Positions 1 through 8,564 of a DNA stretch of 64,000 bases are shown here, piece by piece. Position 1 is the stretch's first letter; every line of letters begins with the position of its first letter. The position numbers were made by a program, and so were the translations under genes. The notes beneath the pieces are model-generated. The model saw only the letters and a program-made list of their open reading frames with translations. It was not told the DNA's origin and did no database searches. This stretch comes from Candidatus Dormiibacterota bacterium. Lineage in GTDB: Bacteria; Chloroflexota; Dormibacteria; Aeolococcales; Aeolococcaceae. The stretch is from positions 1 through 64,000 of the forward strand of contig PLZA01000059.1 in NCBI GenBank assembly GCA_003153505.1, written 5' to 3'.

Positions 1-13
1 GCAGCCTATAGGC

Positions 14-844
14 GTGCAACCTCACCACGCAGCCGCCCGGGTCGAAGTCCTCGCGGTCGACGGGGTCAGCGTGACGCTCTCCGGTCGCGAGATCCTTCGC
101 GATGTCACGTTCCACATCAACGCGGGTGAGTTCACCGGACTCATCGGATCGAACGGCGCCGGCAAGACGACGCTGCTGCGGGTCATCCTCGGGCTGATCA
201 CGCCGACCGCGGGGACCGTCCGCGTCGAGAGCGGGTCACAACGGCGACCGCTCATCGGCTACGTTCCGCAGCGGATCACGCTCGACCCGGACATGCCGCT
301 GCGCGCCAGGGATCTCGTCGGTCTCGGCATCGACGGACAGCGCTTCGGCATCCCGTGGCCGTCGGCATCACGTCGCAGGCTCGTCGACGAGATGCTCGAG
401 TCCGTCGACGCACTGCGCTTTGCGGAGTCACGCGTCGGCAACCTCTCCGGTGGGGAGCAGCAGCGAATTCTGATCGCGCATGCGCTCATCAGCCGGCCGC
501 GGTTGCTGCTCCTCGACGAGCCCCTTGCCAACCTGGACATCGGGAGCGAACAGGAGGTCGTCGACCTCCTGTCACGCATCGCGAGGCAGCAGCAGATTGC
601 CGTGCTCATCTCCACGCACGACATGAATCCCCTGCTCCCAGTCATGGACCGGATCGTCTATGTCGCCAATGGCAGAATAGCGACGGGCACCATCGCTGAG
701 GTCGTCTCGAGCGACTCGCTCACGAGGCTGTACGGGCACCACGTCGACGTCATTCACGTGCACGACCGCATTCTCGTCGTGGCGGGGCGCCGCGATGAAG
801 CACTCCAGCACGGTGGTACCGCGTCGATCGTCGAGTTGGTGTGA
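14..844 (+). CDS. Metal ABC transporter ATP-binding protein (ZnuC/MntB-like)
   Basis: This 276-residue protein is the ATPase that drives uptake of a divalent metal such as zinc or manganese through the two ABC-3 permeases encoded just downstream. Walker A (GSNGAGKT) lies at residues 45-52, the LSGGEQ signature at 144-149, Walker B (LLLLDEP) at 165-171, and a switch histidine follows in ISTHD. A GTG at base 14 gives a normal family length, so the gene is probably complete, but only 13 upstream bases are visible. The stop overlaps the next GTG start in a GTGA. The metal-binding protein normally found in such operons is not seen and may lie upstream of the window. The actual metal cannot be read from the sequence. 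Confidence 0.9.
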   Translation: MQPHHAAARVEVLAVDGVSVTLSGREILRDVTFHINAGEFTGLIGSNGAGKTTLLRVILGLITPTAGTVRVESGSQRRPLIGYVPQRITLDPDMPLRARDLVGLGIDGQRFGIPWPSASRRRLVDEMLESVDALRFAESRVGNLSGGEQQRILIAHALISRPRLLLLDEPLANLDIGSEQEVVDLLSRIARQQQIAVLISTHDMNPLLPVMDRIVYVANGRIATGTIAEVVSSDSLTRLYGHHVDVIHVHDRILVVAGRRDEALQHGGTASIVELV

Positions 845-1746
845 GCATGCTCGGCTTTATGGAACCGCTGATCGAGCCCGGGTTCTTCTCCAATACCCCG
901 GTGCAGACTGCCCTGCTTGTCGGAGGCGTCGTCGCCGTCGTCTCCGGCATCGTCGGCACGTTCACGGTCATGCGCGGTCAATCCTTCGCCGGTCACTCGC
1001 TCGCCGATATCGGGACGGCGGGAGGGTCCGCGTCCTTCCTGCTCGGGATCAGTCCGCTCTTCGGATTTGTCGCGATGAATCTCATGGCGGCCGGCGTCAT
1101 GGAGTGGATCGGCATCCGCCGGCCCCGCGGACGTGACCTCGCAACTGGCATTGTGCTCGGCGCTGCGCTCGGTCTCGCCGCGCTGTTTCTGTATCTGGAC
1201 ACCACGGCGTCGAGCACGACTGGAGCGACCGTCAACGTGCTCTTTGGATCGATCTTCACGCTGCCCGCGTCAGTGGTCCCGTTCATCGCGATCTTCAGCG
1301 TTGTCGCGGCAGGCATCGTGCTCGCACTCTACCGGCCATTGATCCTGAGCTCGGTCAGCTCGGATCTCGCCACTGCGCAGGGTGTTCCCGTTCGACTCGT
1401 CGGCATCGGCTACCTCGTCGCACTCGCGGTGGCGGTGTCACTCTCCGCTGTGACCATTGGGGCCATCCTTTCGACGGCGCTCCTGATCGGACCCGCGGCC
1501 ACCGCATTGCGCATCACCAATCGAACCGGTCGAGCTGCGCTGATCGCCGCCGCCATCGGCGTCGCGGCGACCTGGCTCGGCGTGCTGCTCGCGTACGACA
1601 GCTACTACTGGTTTCCCACGCGCGGCGGCTGGCCCGTGAGCTTCTTCGTCGTGACCCTGATCTTCCTGACCTACATCGTTTCCCAAACTCGTCCCAGAAC
1701 GCGCTCTCCGGGTGGGCAACCTTCGATCGCGAGAGACGCAGGGTGA
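841..1746 (+). CDS. Metal ABC transporter permease (ABC-3 family)
   Basis: This integral membrane subunit of 301 residues forms part of the transport channel of the metal uptake system. It has about eight or nine hydrophobic segments. The family-typical stretch VMRGQSFAGHSLADIGTAGG near residue 45 contains the invariant glycines and histidine of ZnuB/MntC-like proteins. A second conserved part, YLVALAVAVSLSAVTIGAIL, lies near 195. Its GTG start overlaps the ATPase stop, and its stop overlaps the next permease. The C-terminus carries a short basic tail. The next gene is a paralogue, so the transporter probably uses a heterodimeric membrane domain. Confidence 0.9.
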   Translation: MSMLGFMEPLIEPGFFSNTPVQTALLVGGVVAVVSGIVGTFTVMRGQSFAGHSLADIGTAGGSASFLLGISPLFGFVAMNLMAAGVMEWIGIRRPRGRDLATGIVLGAALGLAALFLYLDTTASSTTGATVNVLFGSIFTLPASVVPFIAIFSVVAAGIVLALYRPLILSSVSSDLATAQGVPVRLVGIGYLVALAVAVSLSAVTIGAILSTALLIGPAATALRITNRTGRAALIAAAIGVAATWLGVLLAYDSYYWFPTRGGWPVSFFVVTLIFLTYIVSQTRPRTRSPGGQPSIARDAG

Positions 1747-2585
1747 TGTTCTCCGCTCTGATGCTCAACGCCTGGGGGTCGGCCTCCATCGTGGCAGTGG
1801 TGGCCGGGGTCGTGGGGTTCTTCATCGTCCTGCGCGGATCGGCGTTTGCGGCTCACGCGCTGCCCAACGGTGCGTTCGCGGGTGCAGCCGGTGCGAGCCT
1901 TGTCGGCGTCGACGCGATCGTGGGACTCGCGGTGTTCTCAATTCTCGGCGCGCTGACCATCGCCGGGCTCGGAAGGCGCGCGCGCCATGACGTCGCGACC
2001 GCACTCGTGATCGTCGTGATGCTCGGCCTGGGCTCCCTGTTTCTGTCGATGACGACCGAGTACGCGCCGGAGATCTACTCGCTGCTCTTCGGCGAGGTGC
2101 TGGGCGTGAGCAGCAGCGAGTTGGTTCCAATCGCCGTGATCGGGGCCGTGTCCATCGCCATGATCCTTGTGATGTATCGACCGCTGATGTTCTCGTCGGT
2201 GATGCCCGATGTGGCCGAGGCACACGGCGTTCGCAGCGCTCGCATGGAGGTCGCGTTCCTCCTCGTCGTCGCGCTCACCACCACGATGGCCGTGCCCGTC
2301 GTCGGGGCGCTGCTCATCTTCAGCCTGCTGATCAGCCCGGGTGCGGCCGCGCGCTGCTTCACCAACAAACCGCTGGCTGCCATGGGACTGTCGGTGCTCA
2401 TCGCCCTCGGAACAGTGTGGTCGGCGATCGCACTGTCGTTCCTGTCCAACCTGCCGATCGGGTTCTTCGTCGGCTCGATCGGCGCGGCGACGTACGCGGC
2501 GGGCCGGGGATGGGTCGCGTGGCGGCGAAACCGGCCGAGGTCACCCCGTGCCACCAGAACCCTGCCGCGAGCCGTCGCGGGTTAA
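1743..2585 (+). CDS. Second metal ABC transporter permease (ABC-3 family)
   Basis: This is a 280-residue paralogue of the preceding permease. It has the same layout: an N-terminal membrane segment, the FIVLRGSAFAAHALPNGAFA block near residue 28, and the central YRPLMFSSVMPDVAEAHGV loop that couples to the ATPase. Start candidates are the GTG at 1743, which overlaps the upstream stop in GTGA, and the ATG at 1746. The protein ends in a basic tail after the last membrane segment. Together with the two genes before it, it forms a translationally coupled operon. The operon ends here, because the next gene has its own -10-like box at 2583-2588. Confidence 0.88.
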   Translation: MMFSALMLNAWGSASIVAVVAGVVGFFIVLRGSAFAAHALPNGAFAGAAGASLVGVDAIVGLAVFSILGALTIAGLGRRARHDVATALVIVVMLGLGSLFLSMTTEYAPEIYSLLFGEVLGVSSSELVPIAVIGAVSIAMILVMYRPLMFSSVMPDVAEAHGVRSARMEVAFLLVVALTTTMAVPVVGALLIFSLLISPGAAARCFTNKPLAAMGLSVLIALGTVWSAIALSFLSNLPIGFFVGSIGAATYAAGRGWVAWRRNRPRSPRATRTLPRAVAG

Positions 2586-2588
2586 GAT
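2583..2588 (+). promoter_or_regulatory. -10 box TAAGAT for a leaderless transcript
   Basis: TAAGAT lies six bases before the GTG at 2595, with no purine-rich ribosome binding site between them. The same TANNNT-to-start spacing recurs before many operon-head genes in this window. Confidence 0.5.
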
Positions 2589-2594
2589 CGGCCC

Positions 2595-3875
2595 GTGCCA
2601 GGGCCCCCCAGCGCCGAGCGCTCCCGTCCCTTCGGACTGATCGGCGTCCTGATGCTTGCGGTCCTGGCCGCAGCCTGCGCGACGGTGGCCGCGGCCGGGC
2701 CGGTACCTTTCCGCGTCGGGGCCATCTTCCCGCTCTCGGGCAGCACCGCCCCGGACTCCACGGACGAGTATCTCGGCGCGACCCTCGCCGCGCAGATGGT
2801 CAACGCCGACGGCGGGGTCGCGGGCCACGCGATCTCGATCGACGTGCGCGATGTCCAGGACCAGGCCCAGATCCCGGCAGCGGTGTCGAGCCTCCACAGC
2901 GACGGAGTTCCTGTCGTGATTGGCGCATACTCATCGCAGCTCTCCATTCCCGCAGCCGCGGCCGTGTCGGCCGCGGGCATGGTGTATTGGGAGACCGGCG
3001 CGGTCGCGGATCGGGTCACAGGACAGGGATCGCCGCTGGTGTTCCGCGTCGGGGTCAACGGCGCCGAGCTCGGCAGCAACTCCGGGGCGTTCATGCTCCA
3101 GGAACTCGTGCCGCGGATGGGTATCCCCGTCGACAAGCTCCGCGTGTACTTCGTCACCGCGGGAGACGACTACGGACATTCCGTCGCCGATGCCACCCGG
3201 AGTGCGCTGGAGCTGGGTGGCGTGCGCATCAGCGGCGAGTCCGTCTACAACCCGTACACGCCGAACTGGGCGCCCGTCATGCAGGCGCTGACCGCGGCGA
3301 GGCCCGACATCCTCGTGCTCTCGTCGCACATCCAGGACGGCATCGCGTTTCGGCGGGCGTTCCTCGCGGCCGGCCTCGGGGTCAAGGTGTTCATGGGGAC
3401 GACGATGGCGCAGTGCGATCAGGATTTCGGCAACGTGCTCGGCTCGGCTGCCGTCGGAGTCTTTGCCTCGGACCGTCCTCAGGGGGACTTCAACCCTGAT
3501 GCGCTCGATCCCCAGGCGCGGGCCCTCTACGAGCGGTTCGCCGCGCTCTGGAAGCAGCGCACCGGCGCGGCCGCTCCGGACGAGGAAGGCATCGCCGGAT
3601 TCAGCGCCGCCTGGGTGCTGTTCGCCGATGTGCTCGGACGGGCCGGCGATGACAGCGCCCAGGGCATCGCGGCAGCCGCGCGAGCGCTCGATCTCCCGAG
3701 CGGTTCCCTTCCCAACGGCGGTGGCGTGCTCTTCTCGAACGTGCCCGGCCAGGTTGGCCAGAACATCCGGGCGGCGGCGGTCGTCTGGCAATGGCAGGCG
3801 CCGCGACACAGCGTCGTGGTCTGGCCGCCCGTCTATGCCACCGGACAGGTCAAGCTGGCACTCTCCTCGTCGTGA
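2595..3875 (+). CDS. Branched-chain amino acid ABC transporter substrate-binding protein (LivK-like)
   Basis: This is a 426-residue type I periplasmic binding protein of the Leu/Ile/Val receptor family. The N-terminus has a basic start, a hydrophobic segment (about residues 14-30) and a cysteine in LAAAC, so it is probably an exported lipoprotein with a weak lipobox. The mature part opens with the typical RVGAIFPLSGSTAPDS and has two alternating alpha/beta lobes, including the VVIGAYSSQLSIPAAAA segment near 110. No LivHMGF partner genes are nearby. It is not the expected metal receptor for the upstream permeases, so it is either an orphan receptor or serves a transporter encoded elsewhere. 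The GTG start is supported by the TAAGAT box six bases upstream. Confidence 0.82.
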   Translation: MPGPPSAERSRPFGLIGVLMLAVLAAACATVAAAGPVPFRVGAIFPLSGSTAPDSTDEYLGATLAAQMVNADGGVAGHAISIDVRDVQDQAQIPAAVSSLHSDGVPVVIGAYSSQLSIPAAAAVSAAGMVYWETGAVADRVTGQGSPLVFRVGVNGAELGSNSGAFMLQELVPRMGIPVDKLRVYFVTAGDDYGHSVADATRSALELGGVRISGESVYNPYTPNWAPVMQALTAARPDILVLSSHIQDGIAFRRAFLAAGLGVKVFMGTTMAQCDQDFGNVLGSAAVGVFASDRPQGDFNPDALDPQARALYERFAALWKQRTGAAAPDEEGIAGFSAAWVLFADVLGRAGDDSAQGIAAAARALDLPSGSLPNGGGVLFSNVPGQVGQNIRAAAVVWQWQAPRHSVVVWPPVYATGQVKLALSSS

Positions 3876-3896
3876 TTGGCTGAGGGCCGATCGAGG

Positions 3897-3902
3897 CATA
3901 CT
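3897..3902 (+). promoter_or_regulatory. -10 box CATACT for msrA
   Basis: CATACT ends six bases before the ATG of msrA at 3909, the spacing expected for a leaderless transcript. TTGGCT lies 15 bases further upstream and is a weak -35 candidate. Confidence 0.4.
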
Positions 3903-3908
3903 CGGGCC

Positions 3909-4388
3909 ATGGAAACAGCGATATTCGGCGCGGGATGCTTCTGGGGCGTGGAATCGGTGTTCGAACAGGTCGACGGGGTCACCGCGACCAAGGTCGGCTA
4001 CACAGGCGGCTTCACGCAGGCACCGTCATACGAAGACGTGTGCTCGCATCGGACCGGCCATGCAGAGGCGGTCGAGGTCACGTTCGATCCTGCTCGCGTG
4101 AGCTACGACACGTTGCTCGATATCTTCTGGATGAACCACGACCCGACGCAGCTCAACCGCCAGGGTCCCGACGTCGGCGACAGCTACCGGTCGGTGATCT
4201 TCTTCCAGTCACCTGAGCAGGAAACCGCTGCCCTCGCATCGAAGAAGCGGTTGGAAGAGTCGGGTCACTACCGGCGCCCGATCGTCACCGAGATCGTTCC
4301 GGCCGCGCAGTTCTGGGACGCCGAGGAGTACCACCAGAAGTACTTCAGCCGCCGCGGAATCACTGCCACCTGCAACATCCCGGCGTAA
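3909..4388 (+). CDS. msrA: Peptide-methionine (S)-S-oxide reductase MsrA
   Basis: MsrA repairs proteins by reducing the S-epimer of methionine sulfoxide. This 159-residue protein has the GAGCFWGVE active site with catalytic Cys10. It also has the conserved VGYTGG, SYEDVCS.RTGHAE and DPTQLNRQGPDVG.QYRS-type segments, and a C-terminal cysteine (TATCNIPA) suited to resolving the disulfide. The frame is open from 3876, but the ATG at 3909 gives the family N-terminus and has the -10-like box six bases upstream. The complementary enzyme MsrB is encoded about 3 kb away on the other strand, in the recQ operon. Confidence 0.96.
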   Translation: METAIFGAGCFWGVESVFEQVDGVTATKVGYTGGFTQAPSYEDVCSHRTGHAEAVEVTFDPARVSYDTLLDIFWMNHDPTQLNRQGPDVGDSYRSVIFFQSPEQETAALASKKRLEESGHYRRPIVTEIVPAAQFWDAEEYHQKYFSRRGITATCNIPA

Positions 4389-4399
4389 GCGCTCCACCT

Positions 4400-5038
4400 T
4401 CACGGACAACTCCAAGATCCGGAAACGCTCAGCGTTGACCCGAGCACCGTTGTGTTGCCCGGTCCTGACATCTCGAGGATGGCGGACAGGGTTCCCGAGC
4501 GGCCGTCGCGGCTTGTCACAGTGAGGATGCCGGCGACCGACTGCCAGAACGTGGCTGTACCGTACTGCTGGACCGGGACGCCATTGACCAACTGCGTGAA
4601 TGCATCGGTGCCTTGCTCCTGGATGGCAACCTTGGGGTCATCGTCCGTGGCACCCAGTGGTTGAGGCCATGGCGCTAAGTCATACGTCGCGGGCCCGGTG
4701 TAGGCGCCGTTGACATCGATGAACAGCCACATGCCGGAGCTTCCGCTTGAAATGCGAAGAGACGCTTCCAGGGTGTGTCCCGACACCGAGCATGTCGACG
4801 ACGCGTCAGGGATCGTCGTGGCACACGCGTTGAAGGCTCCAGCAAGCTCCAGGTCGCTCGAGAGACAGTTGAGCGGTTCCGGTGTCGGTCCCGGCGTCGC
4901 CGCGGAAGGGCTGCTGTTCGGCGGCGCGGCGTTGAGATCGACCTTGCCGCCGACGATCCAGGCCGCAGCGCCGGCGACGACCACGAAGGCGGCCAGGAAG
5001 ACCAGCGTTCGGGCCCGCGATTGTCTCCCTGTGCGCAT
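4400..5038 (-). CDS. Hypothetical membrane-anchored or secreted protein
   Basis: The function of this 212-residue protein is not recognised. It has a basic N-terminus, one hydrophobic segment at about residues 11-30 and a Pro/Ser/Thr linker (about 38-53). An extracellular domain with four cysteines follows and ends in VSGSWSCP; it looks beta-rich. The topology suggests a signal-anchored surface protein. TATAGT on this strand (5063 to 5058) lies 19 bases upstream of the ATG and may be its -10 element. The gene converges on msrA with 11 bases between the stops. It follows recQ on the same strand with a 57-base gap, so it is probably transcribed separately. Confidence 0.65.
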   Translation of the reverse strand: MRTGRQSRARTLVFLAAFVVVAGAAAWIVGGKVDLNAAPPNSSPSAATPGPTPEPLNCLSSDLELAGAFNACATTIPDASSTCSVSGHTLEASLRISSGSSGMWLFIDVNGAYTGPATYDLAPWPQPLGATDDDPKVAIQEQGTDAFTQLVNGVPVQQYGTATFWQSVAGILTVTSRDGRSGTLSAILEMSGPGNTTVLGSTLSVSGSWSCP

Positions 5039-5095
5039 GGTGTGGGTACCCGAGCCGACTATACGGCCGCGCCGAGCATCGCGTGCCGCATCCGC

Positions 5096-7147
5096 CTAGA
5101 GCGGAGCAGCGCCCCGGAGTACGGCCAGCACTGACTCGCCGTAGCGCTCCAATTTGGTGGGTCCCACTCCAGGGATGGTCGCCAACGCCCCCGCGGACGC
5201 GGGGCTACGGTGCGCAATCTCGGCAAGGGTTCGGTCGTGAAAGACGACATACGGCGGCAGCTCACTGCGCCGCGCGATCTCCAGCCGCCACCGCCGCAGC
5301 GCCTCGAATCGCGCAGCGACGTCCGGCGCCATTTCGAGGGCGGCTGTTGCGGCTCCTCCCGCCCTCTTGCGGCCGCCGGTGGTGGTGCGAGTGGGGCGCG
5401 CCGCGCGCACTTCAACGACCACGTCGTTTTCGCCGCGCAGGACCGCGCTCCCGAGAGGGGTGATTCCCAGGGTTGGCTTCTCGCCGTGACCGCGGCTGAC
5501 GCACCCGAGTTCGACGAGCCGCTCGAGCAGATCCCGGACGCGCTCGAGCTCCCAACCCCGCAACGCGCCGAACCATTGCAATTCGGTGACCCATCCCCGC
5601 GACGCCGTCCATGCGTCCGCCGATCCGCGAAGGATCGATGCGATGCGAACGCCACCGAGATGGTTGTCAAAGCGCGCCACACAGGCGAGCGCCGCCGTGA
5701 CATGGGCAGGTTCCACCGGCGCGTACGCCTCGCGATTGCCGTCAAGGCAGTTGTCGCATGCCATGCACGTCCGCGCCACGCCGGCCTCGCCGAAGTAGTC
5801 GGCGATGCGCGCGTGCCGGCAGCCGCGCGAACCCGCGTATTCCATGACCTGGTTCACGCGCGCATACGCATTGGCCTTGAGCAGAGCCTGCTCGTCGAAG
5901 TCCACCGGCGCACCGGTGAGGCGGCGAATGCTGCCGTCGGGCTGGATGACCTCCACCCTGCGAAGCAGATCGAGGGCGGCGCGCGCGCCGTTGCTCGAGA
6001 CGCCGCGTAACTGCCAGTCGTCGATGGAGTCGGAACCCTCGCGAAGCAGCTCGCGGTACACGGCGCGGACCACGTCTCGTTCGGGGTATGCCTGCTCGAT
6101 GAAGAACTCTTGCAACTGGCGATCCGCAGGGCTGTACAGCAGGATGCATTCGGAAGGTTCGCCATCCCGACCAGCGCGACCGGCCTGCTGGTAGTACTCC
6201 TCGAGGCTCCCCGGAAAGTCGTGGTGGATGACCCTGCGGATGTCCGGGAAGTCCACTCCCATGCCGAAGGCCGAGGTAGCCACGATGGCCTGCAGGCGGC
6301 CCGCGGCGAAGCCTTCGTGCACCACCTGACGTGTGTCGCCGTCGACGGCGCCGTGGTACGAGGCGACCGCGACACCCACGCCGGCGAGCAGTTCGGTGAT
6401 CTCGTCGGTGGAGCGCCGGCTGCCGCAGTACACGAGTGCCCTGCCCCCGCCGGGTCGGACGAGATCGAGGAGTGCCTCGCGCTTGTCAGCAATGCCGCGA
6501 CAGCGGACGACCGACATCGTGAGGTTCTCGCGCACGAACCCGGTGACACGCTCCACCGGTGCGGTCAGCCCGAGGCTTGCAGTGATGTCGGCGCGCACGC
6601 GCGGCGTCGCGGTCGCGGTGAAGGCGCCGACCGGCGGCCGGCCACACGCCGCGATGGCCTCCCCAAGGCGTCGATAGTCGGGGCGGAAGTCGTGTCCCCA
6701 GCTCGAGATGCAGTGCGCCTCGTCGACCACGAAGCGATCGACCGCCAGCCTGCTGAGGCTGTCGAGGAAGCCAGGGGCACCAAGTCGCTCCGGGGCGAGA
6801 TACAGAAAGCGCAGTTCGCCGTCTGCCGCGGACCTCTGCGACTCCGCGCGGGTCGCGGCGCTGACCTGGCTGTGCAAGCATGAGGCGGGGATGCCGAGCG
6901 CATTGAGGCGCGCGACCTGGTCGACCATGAGCGCGATCAGGGGCGAGACCACGATGGTCAGCCCACCACCTGCAATCCCCGGGACCCAGTAGGCGATGCT
7001 CTTGCCGGAGCCGGTCGGGGCCACGAAGAGCACATCGGATCCGGCCTCGGATGCCGCCACCACGTCGGCCTGCCCCGGGCGGAACTCGGTGAACCCGAAG
7101 GTCTGCTCGAGGACCGCACGAGCCCGAGGCGAGGGCTCGCGCGGCAT
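5096..7147 (-). CDS. recQ: ATP-dependent DNA helicase RecQ
   Basis: RecQ unwinds DNA 3' to 5' in recombination and replication-fork repair. The 683-residue protein has a Q-motif region (FGFTEFRPGQ), Walker A PTGSGKS at 44-50 and DEAH at 142-145. It also has helicase motifs IV-VI with FGMGVDFPDIR and QQAGRAGRDG. A RecQ zinc site follows (C in SRGCRHARI, then CMACDNC), then an RQC winged-helix region and a C-terminal HRDC domain ending near IPGVGPTKLERYGE. The open frame extends further upstream, but the ATG at 7147 is the credible start: it overlaps the msrB stop as TGATG, so the gene is translationally coupled to msrB. Confidence 0.95.
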   Translation of the reverse strand: MPREPSPRARAVLEQTFGFTEFRPGQADVVAASEAGSDVLFVAPTGSGKSIAYWVPGIAGGGLTIVVSPLIALMVDQVARLNALGIPASCLHSQVSAATRAESQRSAADGELRFLYLAPERLGAPGFLDSLSRLAVDRFVVDEAHCISSWGHDFRPDYRRLGEAIAACGRPPVGAFTATATPRVRADITASLGLTAPVERVTGFVRENLTMSVVRCRGIADKREALLDLVRPGGGRALVYCGSRRSTDEITELLAGVGVAVASYHGAVDGDTRQVVHEGFAAGRLQAIVATSAFGMGVDFPDIRRVIHHDFPGSLEEYYQQAGRAGRDGEPSECILLYSPADRQLQEFFIEQAYPERDVVRAVYRELLREGSDSIDDWQLRGVSSNGARAALDLLRRVEVIQPDGSIRRLTGAPVDFDEQALLKANAYARVNQVMEYAGSRGCRHARIADYFGEAGVARTCMACDNCLDGNREAYAPVEPAHVTAALACVARFDNHLGGVRIASILRGSADAWTASRGWVTELQWFGALRGWELERVRDLLERLVELGCVSRGHGEKPTLGITPLGSAVLRGENDVVVEVRAARPTRTTTGGRKRAGGAATAALEMAPDVAARFEALRRWRLEIARRSELPPYVVFHDRTLAEIAHRSPASAGALATIPGVGPTKLERYGESVLAVLRGAAPL

Positions 7148-7557
7148 CAGCCCGCTGACTTCTCCAGCTTGAGCGCGCAGGAGTTCATGCAATACCGCTG
7201 ACCGGTGGGCTCGGGGCCGTCCGGGAACACATGGCCGAGGTGGCCGCCGCACTTGGCGCAGCGGATCTCCGTGCGCGGGATGATCATGCTCCAGTCCCGA
7301 TGCTCCTCGACGACCCCGGCTTCGAGCGGAGCGTAGAAGCTCGGCCAGCCGGTGCCGGAGTGGAACTTGGTGTCGGAGCTGAACAGCTCCGCGCCGCACC
7401 CGGCGCATGTGTACACGCCCTTGTCGTCCACGTGCACGTACTGCCCGGTGAAGGGCCGCTCGGTGCTCGCCTTGCGGAGCACGTTGTACTGCTCAGGCGT
7501 CAGGCGCTGACGCCACTCGTCGTCGGTGAGAGTGACTTTCTCGTCCATGCTGTTCAC
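7147..7557 (-). CDS. msrB: Peptide-methionine (R)-S-oxide reductase MsrB
   Basis: MsrB reduces the R-epimer of methionine sulfoxide in proteins. This 136-residue protein has the two zinc-binding CxxC pairs (CAGC and CAKC), the FHSGTGWPSF segment and the active-site RYCMNSCAL. The catalytic cysteine is the one after RY. An extra cysteine three residues later replaces the usual small residue. The start is either the GTG at 7557, which overlaps the regulator stop as GTGA, or the ATG at 7548. It sits between a WYL regulator and recQ in one operon, which suggests joint control of protein and DNA repair. Confidence 0.96.
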   Translation of the reverse strand: MNSMDEKVTLTDDEWRQRLTPEQYNVLRKASTERPFTGQYVHVDDKGVYTCAGCGAELFSSDTKFHSGTGWPSFYAPLEAGVVEEHRDWSMIIPRTEIRCAKCGGHLGHVFPDGPEPTGQRYCMNSCALKLEKSAG

Positions 7558-8552
7558 GTTTTACCCCGTTTGGCCGGACTCGACGCATACAGTGCCGCAG
7601 CTGCCGCGTGGCTCTCCGCAATGTGGCGGCGCAGCGATTCCGGTGCGAGCACCTCGACGTTTGGTCCCCAGCGCATCAACCATGGGCGCATCTCCACCTC
7701 GCCGGCGATGTCGAGCCGAACCTCGATGCCGCCGCCGGGAAGGTCGCGGCGCTGCGCGTGCGCGGGCCAGGGGCTCTCGTCGACCCACTGCCGGGCCTCC
7801 GGCGTGAAACGCAGGACCACCCGATCCCCGCCGGCACCCTGCCAGATCGCCCATGCGGCGCCGAGGACGGTATCGATGTCGAAGTCGTCCGGAACCGCGA
7901 ACGTCGCGGGAAGGAGGCGAGCGGAGCGGATCCGGTCCAGCCGGAATGAGCGCACCTCGCGCGACACCGAGTCCTGTGCAAAGACGTAGATGTGGCGACC
8001 TTCGGCAGTCGGCTGAATGAAATACGGACGGAGATCGCGACGCGTCTCATGGCCCTTGGCGTCGACATAGCGGACCTCGATCTCGCGATGGGTGACGAAG
8101 CCGTCGATCACGACGCGTTCGACCTTGAGCCGGTCGGCGTCGGCCGGGCGTAGCTCGGCTGCCACCAGCGTCCGGCGCAGGTATTCGCTCACCACCGGGA
8201 CGCTCAACGCCCGGGAGAGGTGGGCGAGCGCGCCGACGAGCGCTGGGTCCTGCTCGGGGCGCACCTGCTGCAGCAGACGCACCGCGACCAGGAGCAGCGT
8301 GGCCTGGTAGTGATCCAGCTGCAGGGGAGGGAGGAGGCTTCCCTTGCCGATCCTCCAGCGACCGCCCGTCTCCTCGACGTCGATGCCCGCGTTGTCACGC
8401 AGGGTTGCCACGTAGCGCTGGACGGTGCGCGGATTCACCTCGAGCTCCTCGGCGAGCTGCTTGGTTGTCAGGCCGACCTCGGTCTCGCACAGGCGCGCGA
8501 AGAGCTTGATGACGCGGAGTTCCTTCTCTCCCTTTTCGTACACGGCTGGCAC
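7554..8552 (-). CDS. WYL-domain helix-turn-helix transcriptional regulator
   Basis: This 332-residue DNA-binding regulator has an N-terminal HTH (LTTKQLAEELEVNPRTVQRY, residues 28-47) and a central WYL domain. The WYL domain contains the VSREVRSFRLDRI block and its ligand-sensing beta strands. A C-terminal WCX-like region carries the VVLRFTPEARQWV and LRRHIAE segments. WYL proteins often respond to nucleic acid or nucleotide signals and many regulate DNA-damage or defence genes. It is the first gene of the operon with msrB and recQ, so it probably regulates them and itself. The GTG start has a TAGGCT box six bases upstream, fitting a leaderless transcript. Confidence 0.87.
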   Translation of the reverse strand: MPAVYEKGEKELRVIKLFARLCETEVGLTTKQLAEELEVNPRTVQRYVATLRDNAGIDVEETGGRWRIGKGSLLPPLQLDHYQATLLLVAVRLLQQVRPEQDPALVGALAHLSRALSVPVVSEYLRRTLVAAELRPADADRLKVERVVIDGFVTHREIEVRYVDAKGHETRRDLRPYFIQPTAEGRHIYVFAQDSVSREVRSFRLDRIRSARLLPATFAVPDDFDIDTVLGAAWAIWQGAGGDRVVLRFTPEARQWVDESPWPAHAQRRDLPGGGIEVRLDIAGEVEMRPWLMRWGPNVEVLAPESLRRHIAESHAAAAALYASSPAKRGKT

Positions 8553-8558
8553 GGGACG

Positions 8559-8564
8559 AGCCTA
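8559..8564 (-). promoter_or_regulatory. -10 box TAGGCT for the WYL-msrB-recQ operon
   Basis: TAGGCT on the minus strand ends six bases before the GTG at 8552, the leaderless spacing. No ribosome binding site is visible. Confidence 0.45.
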
